Below the pieces are notes generated by a model. That model ran no database searches and was not told the DNA's origin. It was given only the letters and a program-made list of their open reading frames with translations. Shown here one piece after another: positions 9,717 to 16,996 of a stretch of DNA of 64,000 bases (positions are counted from its first letter, which is position 1; each line of letters opens with the position of its first letter). Source of the stretch: Bradyrhizobium sp. Gha (lineage in GTDB: Bacteria > Pseudomonadota > Alphaproteobacteria > Rhizobiales > Xanthobacteraceae); assembly GCF_900113735.1 (NCBI RefSeq), contig NZ_FOQM01000003.1:372001-436000 (forward strand), in the 5' to 3' direction. The position numbers and the translations under genes are program-made.

Positions 9717-9732
9717 TGGCACGGCGCTTGCA
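9717..9732 (+). promoter_or_regulatory. Sigma-54 (RpoN) promoter, consensus match
   Basis: The bases TGGCACGGCGCTTGCA match the sigma-54 consensus TGGCACG-N4-TTGC with the invariant GG and GC exactly 10 bases apart. The site is about 38 bases before the ATG of the amidohydrolase gene at 9770, leaving a short leader. The arms ATTGT and ACAAT (9706-9717) flank a two-base spacer directly upstream and could be an operator half-site pair. Sigma-54 dependence implies an activator such as NtrC, which fits a nitrogen-scavenging operon. No clear NtrC palindrome could be fixed by eye. Confidence 0.75.
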
Positions 9733-9769
9733 GAACTCCTGACAAAGAGAGTTCTCGCGGGGCCTCGTC

Positions 9770-10468
9770 ATGTTGAACTCAACGAAGCCGACACTGGGCG
9801 TCATCAGCGCCGAGCCCGAGCCGATCAAGCTCGATTGGTCGTCGACAGCGCTTGTGATCATCGACATGCAGCGCGACTTCATGGAGCCCGGTGGCTTTGG
9901 CGAAACGCTTGGCAACGACGTCAGCCAGCTTGCGCGCGCCGTGAAGCCGATCGGTGCGGTGCTGAAGGCCGCGCGCGACACCGGCATGCTGGTGATTCAC
10001 ACGCGCGAGGGCCATTTGCCTGACCTCTCCGACGCGCCTCCTGCAAAGGTCGAGCGCGGCGCGCCGTCGTTGCGCATCGGCGATGCCGGTCCGATGGGCC
10101 GCATTCTCATTCGCGGGGAAGCCGGTCACGACATCATCCCCGAGCTTTATCCGCTCGACAGCGAGGTCGTGATCGACAAGCCCGGCAAGGGCGCATTCTA
10201 CGCCACCGAGTTGACAGACGTGCTCGAGAAATACGGCATCGAGAACTTGCTGGTGTGCGGTGTCACCACGGAGGTATGCGTCAACACCACCGTGCGCGAG
10301 GCCAATGATCGCGGCTATCGCTGCGTCGTCATTTCGGACGGCTGCGCGTCCTATTTCCCCGAATTTCACGAGATGGGCCTGAAGATGATCAAGGCCCAGG
10401 GCGGCATCTTCGGCTGGGTCGCAGACTCGGCCGCAGTTCTGGAGGCGATGAAGATTTCGACCACATAG
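9770..10468 (+). CDS. Isochorismatase-family cysteine hydrolase, biuret/triuret hydrolase-like
   Basis: A 232-residue amidohydrolase. The triad of the family is visible: Asp32 in VIIDMQRDF, Lys137 in [10 protein letters not shown] and Cys170 in [11 protein letters not shown]. From memory, the stretches [25 protein letters not shown] and REANDRGY are very close to the Rhizobium biuret hydrolase BiuH. The likely reaction is hydrolysis of biuret, or a related carbamoyl amide, to allophanate and ammonia in the cytoplasm. The gene is directly followed (4-base gap) by a permease gene and preceded by a sigma-54 promoter, so it reads as a nitrogen-scavenging operon. Other isochorismatase-family substrates, such as N-carbamoyl compounds, cannot be excluded. 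Confidence 0.75.
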   Translation: MLNSTKPTLGVISAEPEPIKLDWSSTALVIIDMQRDFMEPGGFGETLGNDVSQLARAVKPIGAVLKAARDTGMLVIHTREGHLPDLSDAPPAKVERGAPSLRIGDAGPMGRILIRGEAGHDIIPELYPLDSEVVIDKPGKGAFYATELTDVLEKYGIENLLVCGVTTEVCVNTTVREANDRGYRCVVISDGCASYFPEFHEMGLKMIKAQGGIFGWVADSAAVLEAMKISTT

Positions 10469-10472
10469 GGGT

Positions 10473-12146
10473 ATGACCATGAGCACGTTGAAGGGGACGG
10501 CCGCCAAATCTGAGATCGACAAGTCCGAGTTCAAGCCGGCACTTTGGACATCGGGTGACTGGAACGCGTTTTTCGGCTTCGGCACCAACATCCTCGTCAA
10601 CATGCTGGTGCTCACGGGCTTGCTCCGCTTCGTCCTGAAGATGCCTGACAGTCTCGTGTTTGGCCGTATCCTGCCCGCGCTCGGGCTGATGATGTGCCTC
10701 TCCACTTTCTACTACGCATACCTCGCCTATCGGCTCGCGCAGCAGACCGGCCGCAGCGATGTCTGCGCGTTGCCGTCCGGCGTCAGCGTGCCGCACATGT
10801 TCATTGTCACGTTCGTGATCATGCTGCCTGTTACGCTGAAGACCGGCGATCCGCTCAAGGGCTGGTCGGCGGGGCTGGTCTGGGTGTTCTTCCAGAGCTT
10901 CATCCTGATGATCGGCGGCTTTATCGCACCATTCATACGCAAGATCACGCCACGCGCGGCGCTGCTCGGCACGCTTGCAGGCGTCTCGCTGACCTTCATT
11001 GCGATGCGCCCGGCGCTCGAGATGTACATGACTCCGCAGATCGGTCTGGTCTGCTTCGCCATCATTCTGGTGAGCTGGTTCGGCGGCGTGAAATATCCGA
11101 AGAGCGTTCCGGCCGGTCTGATCGCGATCGTGGTCGGCATGATCATCGCATGGGGCTCGAACCTGTTTGGTCTCGGCCTCGGAGGATTGAGCGTCAAGGG
11201 CGTCGGTGATGCCTTCGCCAATTTCGGCTTCTCGGTGCCGATTCCTGCGGTGAACTACGTCTTCTCCGGCTTCGAATATCTCGGAGTCATCCTGGTGACC
11301 GCGATTCCCTTCGGCATCTATGATCTCGTCGAGGCCATGGATAACGTCGAGAGCGCGGAGGCCGCGGGCGACGAATATCCGACCACGCGTGTGCTGACCG
11401 CCGACGGCGTCGTCAGCCTGATCGGCTGCCTGATGGGCAATCCCTTCATCAACGCGGTCTATATCGGCCATCCCGGCTGGAAGGCGATGGGCGGCCGGAT
11501 CGGCTATTCGGCCGCAACCGGCATCATGGTTGTGGTGCTGTCCTGGTTCGGTGTCATTTCGGTGCTGCTGGCGCTGGTGCCTGTCGTCGCGATCTCGCCG
11601 ATCCTGCTCTATATCGGCATGTTGATGACCGCCCAGGCGTTCCAGACCACGCCGTCGAAGCACGCGCCCGCCGTGGCGCTGGCCTTTACACCGCATCTCG
11701 CCGCATGGGCCAAGCTCCAGATCGACACCATGCTCGGCTCGACCATGAATGCGGCGGCTACCGTCGGCGGCATGGCCGCCGACAAGGCCGCCGCAGTGAA
11801 GAGTGCAGCGATTGCCGCTCTGCCGCAGCAGGGCGTGTTCTATCACGGGCTCGAGGTCATGGGCGGCGGCTCCATCCTCGGCGGGCTCATTCTGGGGGCG
11901 ATCGGCGTGTTCATCATCGAGCGTGACTTCGAAAAGGCGTCAGCCTTCGCACTCGTCGGCGCGGTGCTGACCTATTTCGGCTTCATGCATGGTGAAGCTG
12001 TTGGCATCGGTGGCGGCTTCGGTGTGACGCCCGCGGTGGCGTTCGCCTATGCCGTGATGGCAGCGGGCCTGTTCGCAGCCAGCAAGCTCGGCGCCACCGA
12101 AGACTATGGTGCGCACCCGGAGATGCAGGCCGCACCGGCGGAGTAG
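10473..12146 (+). CDS. NCS2/AzgA-like permease (xanthine/uracil/vitamin C superfamily)
   Basis: A 557-residue polytopic membrane protein with about 12-14 hydrophobic segments, starting 4 bases after the amidohydrolase stop. It resembles the xanthine/uracil permease superfamily rather than MFS carriers. A conserved-looking segment EYLGVILVTAIPFGIYDLVEAMDNVESA holds the acidic residues expected on the substrate helix in this group, and LMGNPFINAVYIGHPGWKAMGG follows. The pairing with a biuret-type hydrolase under one sigma-54 promoter suggests that it imports the hydrolase substrate (biuret, triuret or a similar ureide). That assignment is inferred from the operon only. An Ala/Lys-rich insertion around residues 420-440 (AATVGGMAADKAAAVKS) is unusual and probably forms a loop. 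Confidence 0.75.
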   Translation: MTMSTLKGTAAKSEIDKSEFKPALWTSGDWNAFFGFGTNILVNMLVLTGLLRFVLKMPDSLVFGRILPALGLMMCLSTFYYAYLAYRLAQQTGRSDVCALPSGVSVPHMFIVTFVIMLPVTLKTGDPLKGWSAGLVWVFFQSFILMIGGFIAPFIRKITPRAALLGTLAGVSLTFIAMRPALEMYMTPQIGLVCFAIILVSWFGGVKYPKSVPAGLIAIVVGMIIAWGSNLFGLGLGGLSVKGVGDAFANFGFSVPIPAVNYVFSGFEYLGVILVTAIPFGIYDLVEAMDNVESAEAAGDEYPTTRVLTADGVVSLIGCLMGNPFINAVYIGHPGWKAMGGRIGYSAATGIMVVVLSWFGVISVLLALVPVVAISPILLYIGMLMTAQAFQTTPSKHAPAVALAFTPHLAAWAKLQIDTMLGSTMNAAATVGGMAADKAAAVKSAAIAALPQQGVFYHGLEVMGGGSILGGLILGAIGVFIIERDFEKASAFALVGAVLTYFGFMHGEAVGIGGGFGVTPAVAFAYAVMAAGLFAASKLGATEDYGAHPEMQAAPAE

Positions 12147-12166
12147 CGGAGGCAAAACATAAAAAG

Positions 12167-12195
12167 CAGCCGGGCCATGTTTGATCGCCCGGCTG
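12167..12195. terminator. Bidirectional rho-independent terminator
   Basis: CAGCCGGGC (12167-12175) and GCCCGGCTG (12187-12195) form a perfect 9-bp stem with an 11-base loop. There is an A-run before it (12161-12165) and TTTCATTT after it. It lies between the convergent permease and ABC permease genes and can stop transcription from both sides. Confidence 0.8.
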
Positions 12196-12203
12196 TTTCA
12201 TTT

Positions 12204-13028
12204 CTAACCCCCCTTGACGGCGCCTGCCGTAAGCCCGGCCACGATCTGCCGCTGGGCGAACACCGTGAGCAACAGCACCGGGAGGGTGACGATCAGCGCG
12301 GCGGCGGCAAGCGGGCCCCAGCTCAGCTGGTCGAACGAGATCATGTTGTAGACGGCGACCGGCAGGGTACGGGTCTCGCGTCCGGCCAGCACGATGCCGA
12401 ACACAAAATTGTTCCAGGAAAAGATCACCGCGAGAATGAAGGCGACCGCGATGCCGGGCTTGGCGATCGGCAGCGCGACATGCCGGAACACCTGCCAGCG
12501 CGTGGCGCCGTCGATCAGCGCGGCTTCTTCCAGCTCCAATGGGGTGGTCTCGAAATAACCGATCATGATCCAGATCACGATCGGCACCGTCACCACCAGA
12601 TGGATGATGATTTGCGGCACCAGCGTGCCGAGCAGTCCCAGCCATTGAAACAGCAGGAATAGCGGGATCAAATAGGACAGGCCGGGCGTGATGCGGGCGA
12701 TCAGGATCACGATCGCGGATTTGTGGGCGGCCATGCGCGCGATGCCATAGCCGGCGGGGACGCCGACCATCAGCGCGAGCGCGGTCGCGCTGCCGGTAAC
12801 GATCAGGCTGTTGAAGAAGTAGGTGACGAAGCGGTTGGAGGCGAGCACGTCGGCATAGTTCTTCCAGGCGAAGTGCTCGGGAATGAACACCGGGGGGTAG
12901 GCCGCATTGTCGACCTCGAATTTCAGCGAGAGCGACACCATCCAGAGAAAGAATAGGATCGCCGGCGACACGATGACGAGCACCGCGAACCACAGGCTGA
13001 TCTTGCCGATGATTTGACGTGGTGTCAT
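12204..13028 (-). CDS. Sugar ABC transporter permease, MalG-type
   Basis: A 274-residue inner-membrane permease. The start at 13028 is fixed by an ATGA overlap with the stop of the upstream permease gene (TCAT at 13025-13028 on the given strand). Six or so hydrophobic helices are visible. The cytoplasmic EAA loop reads ELEEAALIDGATRWQVFRHV, followed by ALPIAKPGI, which is the ATPase-docking motif of the MalFG family. Last gene of a three-gene operon (binding protein, MalF-like, MalG-like). No ATPase gene is present on either side, so the complex must borrow an ATPase encoded elsewhere or be defective. Confidence 0.9.
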   Translation of the reverse strand: MTPRQIIGKISLWFAVLVIVSPAILFFLWMVSLSLKFEVDNAAYPPVFIPEHFAWKNYADVLASNRFVTYFFNSLIVTGSATALALMVGVPAGYGIARMAAHKSAIVILIARITPGLSYLIPLFLLFQWLGLLGTLVPQIIIHLVVTVPIVIWIMIGYFETTPLELEEAALIDGATRWQVFRHVALPIAKPGIAVAFILAVIFSWNNFVFGIVLAGRETRTLPVAVYNMISFDQLSWGPLAAAALIVTLPVLLLTVFAQRQIVAGLTAGAVKGG

Positions 13029-13963
13029 GCGTCGCTCGCGATTTCGGTCCACAACATACGCTGGCGGGCATAGAGCATTATCGCCGCAAGCAGGACGATC
13101 AGCAGGAAGAATACGACCGCGATCGCCGAGCCGTAGCCGAGGTCATAATAGGTGAAGGCGACGCTGTAGAGATAGATATTGATCGTCTCCGACGCCGTTC
13201 CCGGCCCGCCCTGCGTGATCGCGAAGATGACGTCAAAACTCTTCACCGCGTCGATCATGCGGATCATGCCGGCGATGAACAGGAACGGCATGATCAGCGG
13301 CAGCGTGATGAAGCGGAACACCTGCCAGAGATTGGCGCCATCGATCTGCGCGCTTTCATAGGGCTCGGTCGGTATCGCGGCGAGGCCGCCGAGCACGATC
13401 AGCATCACGAGCGGCGTCCATTGCCAGGTTTCGACCAGCACCAGCGACGGAATGACGGTTGCCGGATGAAATACCCAGAGCTGCGCCGGGATTCCGACCA
13501 GCGACAGCAGATAGTTCAGTATGCCGAGCTGCGGGTGGAACATCATGGTCCAGACCAGCGCGATCGCCACCGGCGTCGCCATCATCGGCATGATGAAGAT
13601 ACCGCGCAGAAAACCGCGTCCGGCGAATTTCTGGTGAAACACCACAGCCGCGAAAGTGCCGAACACGAGCGGCAGCAGCACGGACAACACAGTGTAGACC
13701 AGCGTGTGTCCGATCGCCTCGATGAAACGGGGATCGCTGGTCAGCCGCAGATAATTGGAGAATCCGACGAAGGTGGTCGGCGAGCCGACCTTCCATTCGT
13801 TCAGGCTCATCCAGATGGTGAATACCCAGGGGAAGATGATGATCGCGAGCACGACGAGCAACGCCGGCACCACGAACGGCCAATAGGACGGCGGCCGCAG
13901 CTCTTTCTCCGGCCCGGCATCAAACCGTGCCGCGGCCGGAGTCGATTGTGTCAACGCACTCAC
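13025..13963 (-). CDS. Sugar ABC transporter permease, MalF-type
   Basis: A 312-residue permease with six predicted helices, starting from a GTG at 13963 that overlaps the TGA of the binding-protein gene (GTGA, 13960-13963). The EAA loop reads EPYESAQIDGANLWQVFRFI, then TLPLIMPFLF. The N-terminal 30 residues are polar and proline-rich before the first helix (YWPFVVPALLVVLAIIIF). It forms the heterodimeric membrane channel with the downstream MalG-like protein. Substrate specificity lies in the binding protein and is most likely a sugar, polyol or glycerol-phosphate type compound. Confidence 0.9.
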   Translation of the reverse strand: MSALTQSTPAAARFDAGPEKELRPPSYWPFVVPALLVVLAIIIFPWVFTIWMSLNEWKVGSPTTFVGFSNYLRLTSDPRFIEAIGHTLVYTVLSVLLPLVFGTFAAVVFHQKFAGRGFLRGIFIMPMMATPVAIALVWTMMFHPQLGILNYLLSLVGIPAQLWVFHPATVIPSLVLVETWQWTPLVMLIVLGGLAAIPTEPYESAQIDGANLWQVFRFITLPLIMPFLFIAGMIRMIDAVKSFDVIFAITQGGPGTASETINIYLYSVAFTYYDLGYGSAIAVVFFLLIVLLAAIMLYARQRMLWTEIASDA

Positions 13964-15285
13964 GCCTTTTCGCTACGCTCCAGGATCGGACGAAATTGAT
14001 CGTTCGCTTTCTTCAGTTCGGCTGCGGGATCGGCGCCGGACAAGGTTGCAGTGAGCGCCGCGCCGACGATGTCGCGGAATTCGGCAACCTGGATCACGAC
14101 GGGAAGACCAAGCTTGCTGATCTTGCTGGAATCGATCACCGACTGCAGCCATTCCTTCGGCATCTTGACACCGCTCTGGACCTCGGCATCGCCAAGGATC
14201 GAGTTGCGGAACGGCACGCCGCCGCCAGCCTGCAACAGCCGCGCGCCTTGCTTCTTGGAAACAATCCACTGGCAGAGCAGATAGGCGGCTTCCTTGTTCT
14301 TGCTCGCAGCGGGAATGCCGACGCCGTCGCCATAGGTTGCCGAATATTGGCCCTTCGGTCCGGCCGGCACGACGGTGTAGCCGACCTTGCCGACCACGCG
14401 CGATGCGGCCGGATCTTCCAGCGGCGGCGCCCAGCCGACCCCGTCGATCCACATCGCCGAACGTCCCTGCGTGAACGAAGCCATCGACTCCATCCAGTTG
14501 AAGCCGGCGACGCCGGGCGGCGCGACTTTCGTCAGCAGCGTTTGATAGAGTTTGGTCGCGGCGACCGCTTCAGGGCCGTCGGTCAGGATGTTACCCTTGG
14601 CATCGAGGAATTCGCCGCCATAATCGAGGAAGAAGTTGGTCCACAAGGTCATGTTGGCGTTGCGTAAACCCCGCCCGACGAATCCGTAGATTCCCTCCTT
14701 GGGGTCAGTGAGCTTCTCCGCAGCCGCGACCATCTCGTCGAGGGTCTTGGGGACGGCCACGCCCTTCTTCTGGAAGAGCTCCTTGTTGTAGTAGAGGATG
14801 AAATAATCGACCGACCAGGGCAGGGACAGCATCTGGCCCTTCTCGTTCTTGGCGTATTGCAGGCCGGCGGCCGAGAAATCGCTCTCGACGAGGTCGGGCG
14901 CCGTCAGCGTCGGGTCCTTCATGAAGGGCGTCATGTCGGCGAGCCAGCCGGCCTTCTCGAACTGCCGCTTCTGCACGTGATAGCTGAGATGGACGACATC
15001 GAAGCTCGGCCGGCCGGAGGTCAGCTCGATGACGCATTTCTGGCGCTGCTGCTGCTCGGGAATCTGCTCGGATTCGACCTCGATACCGGTGAGCTCGGTG
15101 AATTCCTTGACGTATTTCTGCAGATTATCGCCGCGTGGGCCCTTGGCGAGGATCACCTCGAGCTTGGTCCCGGCATATTTCTTCCAGTTGACCTCGGCGC
15201 GCGCCGGCAATCCTGTCAGGCTGAGCGCGCCAGCTGCCGCGGTGCCGGTCAAAAGCGTACGGCGCGAGATTTTGTGGTCAGCCAC
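13960..15285 (-). CDS. Extracellular solute-binding protein, family 1 (sugar ABC transporter)
   Basis: A 441-residue periplasmic binding protein. The N-terminus MADHKISRRTLLTGTAAAGA carries a twin-arginine export motif (SRRTLL) with a signal peptide ending near LPARA, so it is likely exported folded. Mature features such as LEVILAKGPRGDN and the hinge region SYHVQKRQFEKAGWLAD fit the MalE/UgpB-type cluster. AGGGAGGAAT precedes the ATG. It is the first gene of the operon with the two permeases; the promoter must lie in the 75 bases up to 15360. Its ligand is unknown. Upstream lies the soxA remnant on the same strand. Confidence 0.88.
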   Translation of the reverse strand: MADHKISRRTLLTGTAAAGALSLTGLPARAEVNWKKYAGTKLEVILAKGPRGDNLQKYVKEFTELTGIEVESEQIPEQQQRQKCVIELTSGRPSFDVVHLSYHVQKRQFEKAGWLADMTPFMKDPTLTAPDLVESDFSAAGLQYAKNEKGQMLSLPWSVDYFILYYNKELFQKKGVAVPKTLDEMVAAAEKLTDPKEGIYGFVGRGLRNANMTLWTNFFLDYGGEFLDAKGNILTDGPEAVAATKLYQTLLTKVAPPGVAGFNWMESMASFTQGRSAMWIDGVGWAPPLEDPAASRVVGKVGYTVVPAGPKGQYSATYGDGVGIPAASKNKEAAYLLCQWIVSKKQGARLLQAGGGVPFRNSILGDAEVQSGVKMPKEWLQSVIDSSKISKLGLPVVIQVAEFRDIVGAALTATLSGADPAAELKKANDQFRPILERSEKA

Positions 15286-15360
15286 GTTAATTCCTCCCTG
15301 TGACTCAATTTGGGGGGATACTAGCGACCGTTCGACGCCTGCCTAGCCCTAATTTGGGCG

Positions 15361-15888
15361 TTACGGTCGCACCGCCGGCGTTTCCATCGGCATTCCGCGG
15401 GCCCGCGACATCAGATAGAGTTCGAGCGCGACCAGCTCGGGCGCGCCGTACTCGTAGGCCTGGGCACGGACGCCGGTCATGCGGCTGCGCAAGCGCCGCT
15501 CCAGCGATGCCAAGCTCTGCCATTCCAGGCGATACAGCGGATAACCGGTCGGCTGCGCTTGCGTGATCGGCGAGCCCGCGAGGTGCTTGTCAAAGTTGTC
15601 GTCATGGCAATTGGCGCAGCTCAGGTTGAGCTGACCTTCGCGCTGCCTGAACAGATTGCGACCCTGCTCGACGAAACGCTTAAGCTGCGGATCGTCGCCT
15701 GCCGTGATCGCGATTCCGCGAGACTGATGGGCAACGAAGGCGGATAGCGCCAGGATGTCGCGGCTCTCGTAGGGCAGCGGGCTCGCCTGCTGCTGATCCG
15801 TGCGGCAGAGATTGATGCGTTGATCGAGCGTGACGGGCCGCCCCAGCGCCTTGTCGAAGGCGGGGTAGCGCGCAGCGACGCGGCCGAC
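15361..15888 (-). pseudogene. soxA: soxA remnant (C-terminal half of SoxA cytochrome c)
   Basis: The frame reads ARYPAFDKALGRPVTLDQRI, then NLCRTDQQQASPLPYES and DILALSAFVAHQSRGIAI, and a haem site CANCH, ending with a TAA at 15361. This is the C-terminal cytochrome domain of SoxA, the thiosulfate-binding subunit of the Sox system. The signal peptide and the whole N-terminal half are missing. The sequence runs directly back into soxZ, so a deletion joins the two genes at about 15887. It cannot reach the periplasm for haem attachment. SoxA identity is from family knowledge; truncation is seen directly. Confidence 0.85.
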
Positions 15889-16146
15889 GAATAGCCGTTG
15901 TCGCCGATCCATTCGAACTCGAACTTGCCGCTCTCCATGGCTACCGTGAAGAAGGACAAATAGGGATTGGCAGCGATCGCCGGAAACAGGTCGGCGCGGA
16001 AGATCTCGGTGCCGTTGTAGCGGCAGCTGAAGCTCGTGATGATATCGCGTGCCACCACTGCACCGTCCATGGTGTGGCGTCAGCGTACGAATCTCGATGA
16101 TCTCGCCGCGTTTGGCCTTCGAGGGAACGTTGATGAGCGCGGCCAT
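15887..16146 (-). pseudogene. soxZ: soxZ remnant (frameshifted, truncated at both an internal site and the C-terminus)
   Basis: The gene starts normally at the ATG at 16146 (MAALINVPSKAKRGEIIEIR). After about 26 codons, near 16070, the frame changes. The second frame continues as VVARDIITSFSCRYNGTEIF, then RADLFPAIAANPYLSF and FEWIGDNGYS, which are SoxZ residues. Roughly ten residues that usually follow the RTLTPH segment are absent, so a small deletion caused the shift. The last residues of SoxZ are replaced by soxA sequence. SoxZ is half of the SoxYZ carrier of sulfur intermediates; soxY itself is missing. Confidence 0.85.
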
Positions 16147-16158
16147 CAGTTCATCTCG

Positions 16159-16269
16159 TCAGTGCAGGCGGGTGTCCGGGTTGAAACGCGAGGCGTCAAC
16201 CATTCGAAGCCGCAACTGGCTCACCGTCCAGCGGTTCCCGGCGCCGGTGAGATCCGGCGCGAGGTCAGG
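16159..16269 (-). pseudogene. soxX: soxX remnant (C-terminal fragment of SoxX cytochrome c)
   Basis: About 36 codons read [20 protein letters not shown], then LRMVDASRFNPDTRLH and a TGA at 16159. This matches the conserved C-terminal part of SoxX, the monohaem partner of SoxA. The haem-binding N-terminus is gone. The frame stops right where the family normally continues into the Met-Pro that ligates haem iron. Only 12 bases separate its stop from the soxZ start, so soxY, which normally lies between, has been deleted. The gene order soxX-(Y)-Z-A is the usual one. Confidence 0.7.
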
Positions 16270-16423
16270 TGGCGCGGCCGCCTTGCGACAGGGCGATGCG
16301 TTCGATCATGTCGCCGTAGAGCTCCTTCCATGCCCTCGCGAACAGCCGCTGTTGCGAGAAATTGTCCTTCGCATCGAGAATCAAGATTTTGGAGCGCGGC
16401 TTCTTCGTTTTCAGATAATGCGC
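16265..16423 (-). pseudogene. soxF: soxF/fccB remnant (flavocytochrome c sulfide dehydrogenase flavoprotein fragment)
   Basis: About 52 codons read [20 protein letters not shown], then [20 protein letters not shown] and end at a TGA (16265). This corresponds to the second-domain strand-helix region of the FCSD/SoxF flavoprotein subunit, which oxidises sulfide. Both the N-terminal FAD-binding part and the C-terminal part are missing. Its upstream edge is fused to a molybdenum hydroxylase fragment and its downstream edge to soxX. Assignment rests on a short but characteristic segment from memory. Confidence 0.65.
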
Positions 16424-16614
16424 GCGGTGACGCCCTTGCGGACATAGTCTTGCGAACTGCGGATGCCGCGGCTGCCGCCGGTCGAGAAATCGCCCCAGAC
16501 GCGCTTGCGGGCGACGCTCTGGCCAGGTGTCGGAGATTCGGTCGTGACTTTCGACCAGTCGCATTCGAGCTCCTCGGCAACGAGCTGGGCGAGGCCGGTG
16601 AGTGAGCCTTGGCC
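16411..16614 (-). pseudogene. Molybdenum hydroxylase large-subunit remnant (isoquinoline 1-oxidoreductase / aldehyde oxidase type)
   Basis: About 67 codons read [20 protein letters not shown], then [20 protein letters not shown] and [20 protein letters not shown], before a stop. The GQG start is the molybdopterin-contacting GQG loop of the xanthine oxidase family large subunit. A complete subunit has about 700 or more residues, so more than 90% is lost. It overlaps the end of the small-subunit remnant at one side and soxF at the other, with no intergenic sequence left. Confidence 0.75.
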
Positions 16615-16921
16615 GCGATCGTGTGGATCGCTTCGCGCACCTGCTGGAAGGTGCCGCAGTCGCAGATATTGGTGATGGCCTCGTCGATGTCGGCATCGGT
16701 CGGCTTCGGCTTGTCGTTCAGCAGTGCCGCCACGGCCATGATCATGCCGCTCTGGCAAGAGCCGCATTGCGGAACGTCCTTGGCGATCCAGGCCTGCTGC
16801 ACCTCGTGCAGCGTGCCGCCGGACGCGAGTCCCTCGATGGTGGTGATCTTCTTGCCCTCGGCGGCGTATCCGGCTCGACGTCGAGTGTGAAGGTTTTTCC
16901 GTTGATTGTTGGGTTTGCCAT
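16612..16921 (-). pseudogene. (2Fe-2S) small-subunit remnant of a molybdenum hydroxylase
   Basis: The start at 16921 gives [20 protein letters not shown]. The frame then jumps and reads [20 protein letters not shown], followed by [20 protein letters not shown] and [19 protein letters not shown]. The roughly 50 residues that should lie between, with the plant-ferredoxin-type cysteines, are missing. The C-terminal helical 2Fe-2S domain persists but lacks its natural end. It reads NICDCG where family members I recall have NICRCG. Non-functional as a redox partner. Confidence 0.8.
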
Positions 16922-16996
16922 CGCACGTCCCCTGATTGGCCCATCCACCGATGGACCCAGCGGCGCAATGTGTCCGCCAGACTGGAACGGTTCAAA

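Noticed and set aside
10389..11846. Very long minus-strand open frame opposite the permease gene
   Set aside because: Its product is dominated by His, Asp, Arg and Gln repeats, typical of the antisense of a hydrophobic GC-rich gene; the permease on the other strand has clear family structure.
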